Of a stretch of 64,000 nt of DNA, positions 1 to 11,908 are shown in pieces. How positions within the stretch are numbered: position 1 is the stretch's first letter; each line of letters begins with the position of its first letter. Origin of the DNA: Pyronema omphalodes. Lineage: Eukaryota; Ascomycota; Pezizomycetes; Pezizales; Pyronemataceae. The DNA lies in the NCBI GenBank assembly GCA_024516155.1, contig JAJJXM010000051.1:310001-374000 (forward strand), read 5' to 3'. A program made the position numbers and the translations under genes. The notes beneath the pieces were generated by a model. It did not search any database, was not told where the DNA came from, and saw only the letters and a list, made by a program, of their open reading frames with translations.

Positions 1-1886
1 CGTTCTGCTGCCTCCAGAAAGGCTGACGACCGTGGTTCTTCCCGCCGGGACGATTACTCTGATCGCCGCCCTGCAACTACCAAGCCTTTCGAAGATCGCA
101 CTGCAGCTGCCACTCCCCCTCCTCGTGCTGCCACCACTACTCCCTCTGCTCCTGTCGCCGCTGGTTCAGGATACAACGCCTTCAGCTCCGCAGAGGAACG
201 TGCAGCATACATCAAGCAGCAAGCCGAGCAGAAGATGGCCGAGCGTCTCGCCGCCCTCGGTATCAACCACCGCATGACTGTCAACGTCGGAGAGACTCCC
301 CAGCAACGTGCAGAGCGTGAAGCAAAGGAGAGGGAGGAGCGTATCCGTAAGGCGGATGAAGAAGAAGCCCAGCGTGAGAAGTTGCGCCAGGCAAGACTTC
401 AGGAACACATGCCTGCGCCCCCTCCCGTCACTTCTCCCAAGCGTAACTCAAAGCCCCCGCCACCACCTCCCACTCGTAAGAACGATGCTCAGGTTAAGGC
501 TGATGCCGAGAGAAAACGTCAAGAGGAGGAAGCTCTCCAAAGGGAACAGGAGGCAAAGGCTGCCGAGATTGAGGAGCTTGAGTATATCACCTTCACCTAG
601 TATATGGAAATAAGAAGCTAATAAAACATAGACAACAAGCCAGCAATGAGGAAGATGAACTCCTTCGCGAGGAGGAAGCTGCTCAAGCCCGTCTCCGTGC
701 CTTGGAGGAGGAGATGCGTCTTGGCAAACTCAAGAAGAAGGAAGAAGCAGCCAAGAAGAAGGCCGCTCTCGCCGCTCAGAAGGAGAAGGAAGCCCAGCTC
801 GCTGAACGCCGGGCCAAGATCGAAGCTGCCCGCCGCGAAGAGGAGCGTTTGATGGAGCTAAAGCGTCAGCTTGAAGAGGAGGACTCTTCCTCTGACGATG
901 AGGAGCCCGAGACCGTTGATCGTAGCCAGCCTACCATCCCCGCTCCTCCCCCTCCCCCTCCTCAAGCTCCCGCCGCACCCTCCCCAGCTCCTCCCATGCC
1001 CGGGGCTCTTCCTCCCTCTCCTCCAGCTGTTGCAACCCCTCCTCCTCCTCCTCCCCCGCCCCCTCCTGCTCCTCCTGCACCCCCTGCACCCCCCGTCCCT
1101 GCCCCTCAACCCCCGACTTCCTCCTCCAGCAACAACCCCTTCTTCGGCATGACCTCCGCCCCTCCTGCCGGTTCTAACAACCCATTCTTCGCCCTAACCA
1201 ACTCCTCCGCCCCCGCTCCTCCTCCTGCCAATAAGAAAGTCTATGTCCCTAACCATAACGACGACGACTGGAGCGATGACGAACCGGAAGACAGTGACGA
1301 CGAAGTTCCCACCCGCTTCAACGCCTCTAAAATGGCCGCAAACCTCTTCTCCAACATGGCCCCTGGTATTGCCTCTCCAGTCGAGGAACGTCCCAGCAGT
1401 GTTCCCCCTCCTGCACCTGTCATGACTCCTCCCCCTGCTCCTCCCAGCGCTCCTCCAAGCATGGGATTCGACGCACCTGCACCTCCTCCTCCCCCTCCTC
1501 CTCCTGCCCCAGAAATGGACTTCGGATCAGCACCCCCTCCTCCACCTCCTGCACCTATGGACTTCGGATTCGGATCCCCTGCCGCCCCACCACCACCTCC
1601 TCCCCCTCCTCCTGCACCAACGGACATGGGCTTCGGTGCCGCTCCCCCTGCTCCCCCTCCACCTCCTCCCGTACCCAGCATGCCAGGTATGATGGCGATG
1701 CCAGGAATGGCTGCGCCTGGAGCTGCTCCCCCGGCCCCTCCGGCACCGGCAATGGCTCCTATGGGTCCTCCCGCTGGATTACCGGATAGGGGTAATTTGT
1801 TGAGTGAGATTGGAATGGGGATTAAGTTGAAGAAGGCGGTTACTAAGGATAGGAGTTCGGCTGCTACTGCTGGTAGAGTACTTTAA
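1..1886 (+). CDS. PAN1: PAN1, actin cytoskeleton-regulatory endocytic protein (C-terminal 611 residues; 5' end outside window)
   Basis: Pan1 scaffolds cortical actin patches and activates Arp2/3 during endocytosis. The frame is open from base 1. Exons are 1-581 and 632-1886; the 50-nt intron starts GTATAT and has a CTAAT branch site before its AG. The visible part opens with a Ser/Ala-rich linker and the Pan1-typical stretch FSSAEERAAYIKQQAEQ. A Glu/Lys/Arg-rich coiled coil (about residues 75-275) and an SSSDDEEPE acidic stretch follow, then very long proline tracts. The acidic WSDDEPEDSDDE motif fits the Arp2/3-binding region. A WH2-like G-actin motif (LLSEIGMGIKLKKA) lies near the stop, followed by the conserved tail TKDRSSAATAGRVL. 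The N-terminal EH domains would lie upstream of the window. Identity rests on domain order and these family-specific stretches. Confidence 0.93.
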
Positions 1887-2070
1887 GGTTGTTGGTTTGG
1901 AGTGTGGTTGGATGCTTGTTTGAGAGGTGGAGTGGATGTGGTTTACTGGGTGAAGGTTGAAATGAAATGAAAGCTGGGCTTTGGATTGTGTTGTGTTGCG
2001 GTTGTATGGAATAATGCAGTGGGTGGATGGGGGATGATGTGGATAAGTGGATAATGGTGATGAACGATGA

Positions 2071-2073
<3 letters not shown>

Positions 2074-2107
<34 letters not shown>
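2074..2107. repeat. (GT)17 microsatellite followed by TTGA repeats
   Basis: A perfect GT dinucleotide run sits in the presumed 3' flank of PAN1. About four TTGA/GATT tetranucleotides follow it directly to roughly 2130. Confidence 0.95.
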
Positions 2108-2109
<2 letters not shown>

Positions 2110-2950
2110 ATTGATTGATTGATTGATTGAATTTTATGTTTCTATGTTTCTATGTTTACATGTTTCTTTCTGTTCTTTTTTTGGTTTTTCGTTCGCTTGT
2201 TTGTATTGTGTTTTAAAAAATTAACTATGCTATAAATTTTTTGTTTTTTTTAGTTTTTTAGATGTTGGTTGTGTAAAGTCTAATGGGAAAAAATTAAAAA
2301 TGCTAAATGCTAAATGCAATTGAAAGATAGTATCGTTTGAGATGATGATGAGGAGGAGAATATGACACGATGATGAGGAGAATATGACACGATGATAAGG
2401 AGAATGTGAAGAATCTGATCTCGTTTACTTTATTGTGTTGTGTTGTGTTGATTTTATTCATTGATTCATTAATCGATATACTATGTTTTTGAGAAACCAA
2501 AAAAAAATATTGAATAGTGAAATTCTGAGTGGTATTGTTGAAATGAAATTAAGTTTGTGGAAATAGATGAATGAATAAAGTAATCAATATAAAAATCCTA
2601 ATAAATTGATAGAGTAATAAGCTACATAACATAGATAGCCTGCTATGTACATAAGCTAATCATGCCAGTCAAGACTAACCAAGTCAAGTCTAATTAGGTC
2701 TACTCTAACTTGATACAAGCTAGCCCACTTGAAGAGTTAAAATCACGCTATGTAAATCAAAATAATAAACTTGTTAGTATGTACCTAGTCACGTTGGTTA
2801 TATGGGGTATGTGGGTTATATGGGCTATATGGGTTATGATATACGGCATACAGCATACAGCACATACAGCAGATAACATACAACTTACAGCTTACAGCAT
2901 GCAACATGTGGTATTCTAATTTCTGTCCTGCATCGAATACTCTATAATAC

Positions 2951-3177
2951 ATACTCCATACTCCATACTCCATACTCCATACTCCATACTCCATACTCCA
3001 TACTCCATACTCCATACTCCATACTCCATACTCCATACTCCATACTCCATACTCCATACTCCATACTCCATACTCCATACTCCATACTCCATACTCCATA
3101 CTCCATACTCCATACTCCATACTCCATACTCCATACTCCATACTCCATACTCCATACTCCATACTCCATACTCCATA
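2951..3177. repeat. Heptamer minisatellite (ATACTCC)n, about 32 copies
   Basis: This is a near-perfect tandem array of a 7-bp unit over 227 bp. Seven is not a multiple of three and the unit has no stop in any minus-strand frame. All three minus frames are therefore open and read as repeated YGVWSME-type peptides. This is a consequence of the repeat, not evidence of a gene. Confidence 0.97.
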
Positions 3178-3507
3178 ACATCCTCTACAACCCATAATAA
3201 AGTTACAATACTATATTAGTAGAATATATTTTCTTTCGTTACAGGTACATGCATGCATATACTACATACATCATAGTTCGTTAGTTGGTTGGTTTGTTAG
3301 TTGACTGGCTGGTTAGTTGATTGGTTGACTGGTTAGTTTTATAGATGATTAGTTGATTACATAAGTTTTATAGATCAGTAGTTACATATTTTATTGGTTT
3401 TTTGTTTATTCCCCAGTTCGTGATGTGGGTTCATACATATATACTTAAACTTAAACTTGGACGCAAAACTTTGGGCTTCTGGATTCATGCTCCAGGCTTT
3501 GTGTCTC

Positions 3508-3716
3508 AAACTCCAACGCAAAACTCCAACCCCAAAGCTCCAACCCCAAAGCTCCAGCCCCAAAACTCCAACCCAAAACTCCAACCCAAAACTGCAACCC
3601 CAAAACTCCAACCCTTAAACTCCAATCCTTAAACCCTTAAACTCCAACCCCAAAACCCCACGCTTCACACATCACATACCATCCACACATCACATACCAT
3701 CCACACATCACATACC
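3508..3716. repeat. Degenerate CCAAAACTCCAAC tandem tract and 18-bp CATCACATACCATCCACA triplication
   Basis: From 3508 to about 3658 the plus strand is an irregular tandem of CCAAAACTCC/CCAAAGCTCC motifs. At about 3666-3716 three copies of an 18-bp unit follow. The tract is G-poor on the plus strand. Confidence 0.85.
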
Positions 3717-3895
3717 AATCACACCACAAAAACCCCCCATCAAGTTTCCATACTTCCCATTTCCAAACCAATACCTAATCCCGGGCATGTTGGATCACGC
3801 AAAGAGCTCACATACCTACCATTTCCAAGCAATATCAATCTATCCACGGGTGGTGTAAAATAGGGGAACGGTAGAACGGAATATCCATCTATACA

Positions 3896-4013
3896 CCCCC
3901 CCCCCCCCCCCCGGTTACAGTAAACGATAAACCCGTTGATACGATATGATATACGAAGATAATCCATGACACCATAATCTGGTCCATGGGAAATCTTTTT
4001 TTTTTTTTTTTTT
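3896..4013. repeat. Homopolymer tracts C17 (3896-3912) and T18 (3996-4013)
   Basis: Two long homopolymers lie 84 bp apart. Their exact lengths are prone to sequencing error. Confidence 0.85.
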
Positions 4014-4647
4014 ATCGGAAAGTGGTTGAAGGTATATGTAGGTATGTATTCCAAGCTTCAACGGAGTATAATCTTCAAGATCGGATCAGATGCATAAAGT
4101 GGCTTAGGATTATCTTTGACGTAAGAATTAAAGATATTGGTGAAATTAAGCTAACTGAGAAGTTACACCGAGTACATATATTTCTGGTCACGGATTTTCA
4201 AATCAAGACGTGTTCTTTCACGCGGTAAAAGCGAAAAAACGGTAGCCGAGATTTTGCAGCATTTTCCGGTGAATCTTGGGCATGTAGAATCACGTGAAGA
4301 GCTCACGCGTACAAGTTTTGCTGTATTTACAAGACATTCAATGTGCGCTGGCAATATTGTGGCTTAAACCCTTGCTATTCGCGCTTCGCACAAGAAAACG
4401 AACTCCTGTATATCACAAAACTTTTGGGGGTACAATCGTGAAATCATTAGAGAAGAAACATTAACAAATTCACGCCGATTTTTACCAACATGTCACCGTC
4501 GGGCCCTTTCTCAATAGAAGAAATTGAACATGTGATATGTGCCCAAACAAAAAACAGTGCAACCGACGACCAGTTTTTTTATTGAAACCAGTCGAATGTA
4601 CGCCAACCAAAGTAAAAGAACCCCGTTTTATTCTACCCGTAGAAAAT

Positions 4648-5649
4648 TTAAACCTCCTCAAGGACGGTCTCCTTGAACTCCCTCTCCATCTTCTGGCCGG
4701 CATCGTCCTGGGAGGACTCTCCGTGAAGGGAGAGAAGAGCACCAAGGTCGAACTTGGGCTGCTTCAAGAGCTTAACCTTGCGGATGTGGACCTGGTGATT
4801 TGTTAGTTCCTGTGGTTTCGCGTAGCTGAATCGGAAAAACTCACGTTCTGGAGGGGGTAGATGTGAGAAGTGGCCTTCTCGATCTCACGTCCGATAACCT
4901 CGGGGATGAGCTTGGCGGTGAGCTGGGACAAGCTGCAGCTGGAGGCCTCACGCTGGATGATGTCGGTCATGCGGCGGCGGATGGAGCGGATCTGGGAAGA
5001 CTGAGCGTAGGTGGTCTTGCGGATCTGGTTCGGTCTGCGCTTGGTGAAAGCGATGGCGAAGAGGCGGACAAGGTAGTCATCGGTGGTCTTGACGGTGACG
5101 TTGGCCTCGATGAGAGTCTGCCACTTGCGGACAAGGGATCTGAGCTTGTCGGAGGTGAAGTCGAGACCGTGGAAGTTGGTCAAGCAGTTCTTGCCCTGAA
5201 CCTCATCGATTCTGAGCTTAACCTTGCGGAAGGAGTGGTCCTCATCCTTCTGGAGGTCGGCGAGGGAAACCTCGAGGATACGTCCCTTAAGAGCGTCGTT
5301 GGCGTTCTTAAGACCGGTGGTGCGGTTGACGAGGGTCTTTCCGACGCTGAACCAATTCCGTCAGTCCCAATTCGTTTCCTTCTCTCCCAATTTCCTCCAA
5401 ATGTAGAAAAATCGATAAATCGCGGATCGTAGGGGGTGCTTACTCGCGCTTGGCGAAGGTGGAAGGAGCCTGTAGATCGTCCGTATCAGCGCCGAATCCC
5501 CCGAAAAGCTGAAAATCGAAACTTTGCCGATTTCTGGAGCTCTATCTCACCTTGATGGAGTACCAGTCCTTGCGGGTGAAGGGGTCAACGGTCTTCTTCT
5601 TGAGACCCTTCTTTCCCTTAGAAAGGCGCTTGTTCTTTCCGACGGCCAT
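4648..5649 (-). CDS. RPS1: 40S ribosomal protein S1 (eS1)
   Basis: A structural component of the small ribosomal subunit. Exons on the minus strand are 5551-5649, 5444-5469, 4845-5346 and 4648-4791, giving 256 aa, the normal eS1 length. The N-terminus [19 protein letters not shown] and the following [12 protein letters not shown] are typical, with only 26 nt in exon 2. Exon 3 carries the conserved core [20 protein letters not shown] and [20 protein letters not shown]. Exon 4 starts VHIRK and ends in a Glu-rich tail (TVLEEV). All junctions are canonical GT..AG and the frame stays open. The early 5' introns clustered near the start codon are usual for fungal ribosomal protein genes. Confidence 0.96.
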
Positions 5650-8473
5650 GTTTCTTTTTTTTCTGTAGACGACCGAAACTGTCAGCACCGATTTTTGTAA
5701 TTCGCAAGTTGACAAGGTATCGTACAATTCGTCACGGAGGGATTCGGCGGGACGGGGTTGGCGACGGCGAGGGCTGGTGTTGTCGATATTCAGCAGCACT
5801 CGGTTAGTTGATTGTCGAGCGCACACTCCAAACGTTAGGCGCACAGTCAATTGGACTGTCCTTAGGGTTGTAGACCTAGTGTCAACGCACAGAATATGCG
5901 GCAAGGCGCCAAGATTATCTAGCGCCCACACAAAAAATTCGCACTGCTGCGCGCGGTCAACCCGAATTTGGTATTCCGTTACAAAGGTCCTGCCGTCGCT
6001 TGTGTGCGACCGAGAGCTTGGATATTTTTACATGCTGCCGGATTGGCCACGTTCCAGCAGGATTTCTTCAACGATTCGTCAACCTACACGACTCTCAGAG
6101 CTCTCAAAGGAAGATCATAAATTTCCTATGCATCAACGCATGTCGCTGCGATATGATGCTGCCGTTACCGATTCCCAAAGGCAACGGGTTGTACGCGAAC
6201 AGCCTTTGTAACACGCACCAGTTATTGACCAAAATTTCCAAAATCAATATCATAACCCTTTGGAAGCCTCTTAACAGCGCCTCAAATTATCGTTGTTCAT
6301 GAGCTGTACCCATCTCTCCCTGGTTTTCTTCGCCTCAGGACTCTGTCTACATCGAGTGATACCCATGAACCCCAAGAACCGGAGAAATCTTCGCAGTTTT
6401 CCCAGCACAGGGGATCCGAAGCCCGAAGGTCGAAATCCGGCATTGCGCTTGGTTTTAAGCTTTTAGTTCGTCGCAGCTTGCACGCGACATCATTTCTTTC
6501 TTTTTTTTTTTGCGGGGAAGCCATGTACCAGTTGTACAGGCACTAGATCCCGGGTGCCTTGCCAGGCTGCCAAAGGATGCTAAAAGCTGCCGGGCGTCCG
6601 CTTGAAATCGGCGCGGTTCTGTGCTCTAAAAACTACTCTACTGGATGTTAAAAGACCGTTGAAATCGGCGCTTCTACCGGAGTCTTCTGCATGTGAATAT
6701 GGCATACATATCCTCCAGGAGTCCAGCTCCATAACCTCGCCTTAACGCCCCGCCTCGCTGCGAAGGAAATTCAGAAGGTTCGGTTGGATATTGAACTGTA
6801 CTCTGGGTAGACCGAGAAGACGAATAATCAGGCTACCTACCACCCCACCTACTTAGGCACGCTCAAATCTCAGCTATATCTGTCTTCTTTCGCCGCCCGA
6901 AAAAAAAAACTACTGTATTTTCAATATCCCAGTCTTTACAACCGGCCGGCCCGATTATCAGCAGTTGGAATCAATATCCATCCATCAATAGCTATCCATC
7001 CATCAATATGAATATCCACCCAACAATATCAATGTCAAAAACCGTCGCCCTGTAATATCAGTAATATATAAATTTGCCACTACACCCATACCTCACCACT
7101 AGATGGTACCGGTTTACAATATTGTAGGTCTAATATATCTCCCAGCTTTCCGGCTTCAAAAATTCCATCCTGAACCGGTTCCAGGAATTATGTATGTAGT
7201 AAGAGTGTAATATATAAAACCTTACCAGTTCGCCACTACACCACTATCCAAAGACGGTTAAATGTTTTAACTTTTCTAGCTTTAAGGATTTAGGGATTTG
7301 ATCTTGAACTGGCTTGAGGAAGTGTAATATTGGATCATCCCACCATCTTCTATGTATCTTTCATCTTACAACTACGGCCACCGATGATCTTTCTCGAGGC
7401 ATAGAAAAAGAAACGGAGAAAGAAATTACTGGATGATAGATGATGGATGATGGATAAAGGATCCGAATTCTTACATAGCTTAGACAATCAGGGCATTAGA
7501 TGAACAGAGGCACTATTCCATAACTCCAACGTTTTTAGACTTGGTCTACCATCTACCATCCACCATCCACCATCCCCCATCCACCATTCACCATTCGTCC
7601 ATACATCCCCCATCCATCCATCCTATATCCAGCCCTATATGCATCCCTGCTTCTCTTCCAAACACGCAAACACCCTTCCACAGAAACTCCCAGACGATAT
7701 GTCAATTCATATTTCCGCAAAATCCCACATCCTAGGACCTTAGCCAATGCCAGCATCTTTGAAACCTTGATTTAACCAATCATTATCCATATATCCAAAC
7801 AAAACAACAACCGACGATCCGGAGAGAAAACAAATATACCGTTTCATGATTTTCTTGTTTGGGTATTCCGAAATTTAAGATTATGTACAATACAATATGT
7901 AACCACCTTTTGGGAGATCGATCCTGAAGATGGTGATATATGATGGAAGGCTATAGTTATAGTTATAGTTATCTTTATCGTTACTGTTACCGTTACCGTT
8001 ACCCGGAATATGTTGTCTCAAGGCCAGATCGTTATGGAAATTCTTGATAACTAGGCTTCATAGAGGAGGGGGAGGAGGAGGAGGAGGTTGGGTAACTTGG
8101 CCCGATGATGGGAAGTTAAAAGTTAAAAGCTGAAGGCTACAGTTCATGATCCCCTCTTTCCCCCTCTCTTTCTTCCCTTCCTCAAATCTATCTAATCTTT
8201 CCATCTTCCCATCTTCCCATTTTCTTTTTACCTAGGGAAGTTCGTAATTCTGAAATAATAGACAATTTACAGATATATATATCAAATATTCACAACCCAC
8301 TATTCGCAACCCACTACCCACAACCCACTGTAATCTATTATAACAAATAACAACCATTAACCAGAAATACTAATACCAAAAGAAACCCCACTCAAAAAAT
8401 AAAACCTTCAAGACAATTCTTTTTTTAGCCAATGATACTGTCTGTATACTATGTACCTTCTTCCTCTCCTTAT

Positions 8474-8559
8474 TCTTTCTGGTTTCTTCTTTCTGGTTTC
8501 TTCTTTCTGGTTTCTTCTTTCTGGTTTCTTCTTTCTGGTTTCTTCTTTCTGGTTTCTTC
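8474..8559. repeat. 14-bp tandem repeat (unit TTCTTTCTGGTTTC), about 6 copies
   Basis: Nearly perfect direct repeats of a 14-bp pyrimidine-rich unit. Confidence 0.93.
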
Positions 8560-8597
8560 CTCTTTCCGTTTTTCAATATGACATAACATAACAAAGC

Positions 8598-8748
8598 ATC
8601 TATACCATCTACACCATCTATACCATCTATACCATCTATACCATCTATACCATCTATACCATCTATACCATCTATACCATCTATACCATCTATACCATCT
8701 ATACCATCTATACCATCTATACCATCTATACCATCTATACCATCTATC
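8598..8748. repeat. 9-bp minisatellite (unit ATCTATACC), about 17 copies
   Basis: A tandem nonamer array. The minus strand reads as an Ile-Asp-Gly repeat because the period is a multiple of three. One unit near the left end has ACACC in place of ATACC. No flanking coding signal was seen. Confidence 0.95.
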
Positions 8749-8900
8749 CTATAACCCAGCATCCATCTCCATCATCCCATCATCCCATCATCCCATCATC
8801 CCATCGTACCCGCAATTTCCCTACCACCACCACTACTGCTACTGCTACTGCTACTTATTCTTTATTCTTTATTCATTAATCTTCTCAAGACATGCTATAT

Positions 8901-8935
8901 CCAATCCAATCCAATCCAATCCAATCCAATCCAAT
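8901..8935. repeat. (CCAAT)7 microsatellite
   Basis: Seven perfect CCAAT pentamers. Each unit matches the core recognised by the CCAAT-binding (Hap/NF-Y) complex, but the placement is not clearly promoter-proximal. Confidence 0.93.
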
Positions 8936-9401
8936 CTACTACAAAAAACCATAAAGAAAAGGTATGTTATGTAAATTCTTAACCCGAGGGGTGTGGGGGG
9001 CGGTGGTAGTGTAGTGGTAATTACATCCCCATCCCCATCCGCAAACTAAGCTCATCCCATCCTACAGATCTTAAATACCGAAATATATATATATGCATCT
9101 TTATCCCGACCCCGACCCCGACTCCGATTCTGATGCATAATTCACAATGCACAATCCACAAACCAAATCTCTGCAGCTATAACATCTCCAGCAATAACAT
9201 CTCCTGGCTACTGGTTACGTATCTTATGTATACATATCCAACCTTCCTGAGCTATCCTCTGAATCTTCTGAGTAATGATATTTAATATTCGATATTTGGT
9301 TTTCTATACAAATTCCACGTATATACAGTTACATCATGCATCATGCATTTCTTTCCTTCTTCCTTCTTCCTTCCATCTTTCTATCTTTTTATTCTCCAAG
9401 C

Positions 9402-9563
9402 CAGAATCCAAAGCCATAATCTCCAAGCCAGAATCTCCAAGCCAGAATCTAAAGCCAAAGCCAGAATCTAAAGCCAAAGCCAGAATCTAAAGCCAAAGCC
9501 ATAATCTCCAAGCCAAAGCCAGAATCCAAAGCCAGAATCTCCAAGCCAAAGCCAGAATCTAAC
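9402..9563. repeat. Irregular AAGCCAGAATCT / AAAGCC tandem tract
   Basis: A mosaic of two short related units (AAAGCC and AGAATCTCC) repeated over about 160 bp. It looks like a slippage-generated higher-order repeat. Confidence 0.85.
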
Positions 9564-9778
9564 CTACCTAACCTACCTCTGCTATCTGCTATCTTCTTGG
9601 TTCTTCTTAGTTTCGGTTTCCTTCTCGGTTCTGCCCATTTTTTTCTCTTCTCTTCTTATTTTTTCTCGGTTTTTTTTTCTTTTCACTGGACTTGACTTCT
9701 CTTCTCATTTTTTTCTCCTCACTTCACTTCACTTCGATTGACTTGACTGAACTTGTGATTCTTAGTTCCTGTCATCTC

Positions 9779-9892
9779 TTCTCAGTTCTCAGTTCTCAGT
9801 TCTCAGTTCTCAGTTCTCAGTTCTCAGTTCTCAGTTCTCCATTCTCAGTTCTCCATTCTCAGTTCCCAGTTCTCAGTTCTCCATTCTCAGTT
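9779..9892. repeat. 8-bp tandem repeat (unit CAGTTCTC) with CATTCTC variants
   Basis: About seven perfect octamers are followed by variant units over about 110 bp. Confidence 0.93.
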
Positions 9893-9950
9893 GAGCTTCG
9901 AGTTTAAGACCCGGAGTTCTCTAAAGAAAAGTAGGTCTATACATACAGCC

Positions 9951-10047
9951 ATCACTGCCATCACAGCCATCACTGCCATCACAGCCATCACAGCCATTAC
10001 TGCCATCACAGCCATCACAGCCATCACAGCCATCACAGCCATCACAC
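9951..10047. repeat. 9-bp tandem repeat (unit GCCATCACA)
   Basis: About ten nonamers, some with CACTGCCAT variants, read as Ala-Ile-Thr in one plus frame. The downstream 10066-10130 stretch continues with a GGATTTCAG motif. Confidence 0.92.
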
Positions 10048-10245
10048 CTAGGCTTCCAGGATTCCCAGGATTTCAGAATTTCAGGATTTCAGTATTCCAG
10101 GATTTCAGTATTTCAGGATTTCAGAATGTTCAGCATGTTCGCCATCTTTTTTCCACCTGTATTTCAGCAATAATATCGTAGTATTGTAATGTTACAACGC
10201 TCAACCTCCAGGTTATCCAGGTTATCCAATTGGCCAATTGGCCAA

Positions 10246-11004
10246 GAAGTATCCAAGAAGAATCCAAAAAGAATCCAAGAATCCAAGAATCCAAGAAGAA
10301 TCCAAGAAGAATCCAAGAAGAATCCAATCGTCCAAGAGAATCCAAGAATTACACAAACCAAACAAAACAAAGCACCTTGACCAAAGCACCTTAACCAAAG
10401 CACCTTAACCTTAATCCAAACGCCATGATAAAGAAGTCAAAACAACAAGTCATGAGGTCAAAAGGAGTCAAGAATTCAGCACCAAAGCACCATACACACC
10501 ACATCACCATAAAAATAAGTTAATTACCAACAAAAAAACCTCTTTTACCATAACCAAGTATAACCAAGAATACAGGAACCAAACACAAACCAAGCAAGCA
10601 GGCCACAGAAACCAACCAAGCCACAGAAACCAAGCAGGCCACAGAAATCAATATTCAATATTCAATAATCAATCCAAAAAAAAAAAACAGAAAACAAAAG
10701 GTAATACGCCTATGAAGCGCCATGCGCCATGCGCCGGGGGCCAATAATAACAAAACCACAAAACCACAAAACCACAAAACCACAAAACCGCAAAACCACA
10801 AAACCACAAAAGAACCACAAAACCGCAAAAGAAAAGCCAATTCCAAAAAGAAAAACAGGAAAAACAGGAAAAAGAAACATACATACAGACAATCAGACAT
10901 ACAGAGGCATACATACATACAGACAGATTATACACAGCAATGTATAACATCAAGTAAATAAAGTAAACAACGTAAATCAAGTAAATCAAGTAAATCAAGT
11001 AAAT
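10246..11004. repeat. A/C-rich cluster of short tandem repeats
   Basis: Successive arrays on the plus strand: AATCCAAGAAG units (10246-10345), CCACAAAA octamers (about 10751-10838) and GTAAATCAA nonamers (10955-11004). Related A-rich sequence lies between them. The strand is strongly biased to A and C. Confidence 0.88.
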
Positions 11005-11494
11005 AAAAAAAATACTCCTCTTTTTTTTGATTCCATCCATCCCATAACCGTAGCAAACCATAAGCAAACCAAACCAATCCGAAAAAAAAAAAAGAAAAAA
11101 AGGAGAAGAGAAAAAGAAAAAAAGAACAAAAAAAAAACAGGTTAAAGCTATCCATAATCCAAGTTATCCAAGTTATCCAAAAGAAAAGTCAAAAGTCAAA
11201 AGTTCAATCCAAAAACAAGAAAAAACCGAATAATCAAAAAACACCAATTATCCCCATCCCAATCCCATTCCCATTCCAATCCCAATCCAAAAACCATGAT
11301 CCAAACACAAAAAAAAAGAAAAGAAAAGCAAAGAAAAGCAAAGAAAAGCAAAGAAAAGCAAAGCAAAGAATCATACACAACAACAAAGGAAAAGAAAATG
11401 CAGTCATTCAGTGGATAAATATAATCTCATTCTTCATAATCATCAGGGTTTGTTATCATATCCTGGATTCATTTCGTTTATAATTTCCAGTTTC

Positions 11495-11508
11495 AAAAAA
11501 AAAAAAAA

Positions 11509-11539
<31 letters not shown>
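11495..11539. repeat. A23 tract followed by (GA)11
   Basis: A homopurine run: poly-A from 11495 to about 11517, then GA dinucleotides to 11539. Confidence 0.93.
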
Positions 11540-11908
11540 AGCCAAGGAACGTTTTCTACAAGTCGGGGTTAAAAAAAAAGGTCAACTTTAGTTTTACCGA
11601 GATAGGTTATGCGTAAAAGATCGTAAGAACTTTTCGGGGTTTAAAAAATTCCCGAAAAAGTTCGAGATTAAAAAAAGGGTATAAAGGTATAAAAGGTACC
11701 GATGAAAAATAATAATTGTAAACGTGTAAACTGCGCAATCCATGGTTTCGGTTTGGGTTTTCGCGGGATACAAGTTTTGGTCGAAATTGAAACATCCGCT
11801 TCGGATATCTTTCGCTTCCTTTGCTTGTTTCGCTTCCTTTCTCGGCCGCGTATTTTTTTGACTGTCGATAATAATAAAAATAACAATGATTCGTTTCTAG
11901 TCCGTGGG

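Larger units (their letters stand above)
1887..4647. other. Intergenic region with simple repeats, no supported gene
   Basis: This is the convergent 3' space between PAN1 and the eS1 gene. It holds the PAN1 3' UTR, a GT run, a heptamer array, CCAAAACTCC-type tandem motifs and C17/T18 homopolymers. A short ~35-bp motif also occurs twice (about 3782-3816 and 4272-4306). No reading frame with coding character was seen. Confidence 0.7.
5650..11908. other. Long intergenic region (left half of the gene desert)
   Basis: Contains the eS1 5' flank (5650-6300) and then about 5.5 kb with no credible coding frame. From 6.9 kb onward it is dominated by short tandem repeats, listed separately. The plus strand becomes G-poor from about 8.1 kb and markedly A/C-rich from 10.2 to 11.6 kb. 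Small open frames here are repeat-encoded or random. Confidence 0.7.

Noticed and set aside
1241..1681. 146-aa Gly-rich minus-strand ORF
   Set aside because: Antisense of the poly-proline tracts of PAN1.
2785..3195. Three overlapping minus-strand ORFs rich in MEYGVWS
   Set aside because: Produced by the stop-free heptamer array; identical peptides in all three frames, no splice or start context.
3590..3660. CCCTTAAACTCC motifs as possible internal telomere repeats
   Set aside because: They do not match TTAGGG/CCCTAA in tandem; they belong to the degenerate CCAAAACTCC tract.
4863..5432. 189-aa plus-strand ORF
   Set aside because: Antisense shadow of the eS1 exons; the minus strand has full family identity and valid introns.
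8370..10181. Repeat peptides (Ile-Asp-Gly, Ala-Ile-Thr) as possible proteins or a CRISPR-like array
   Set aside because: Contiguous 9-bp tandem units without spacers, in a eukaryotic genome; simple minisatellites.
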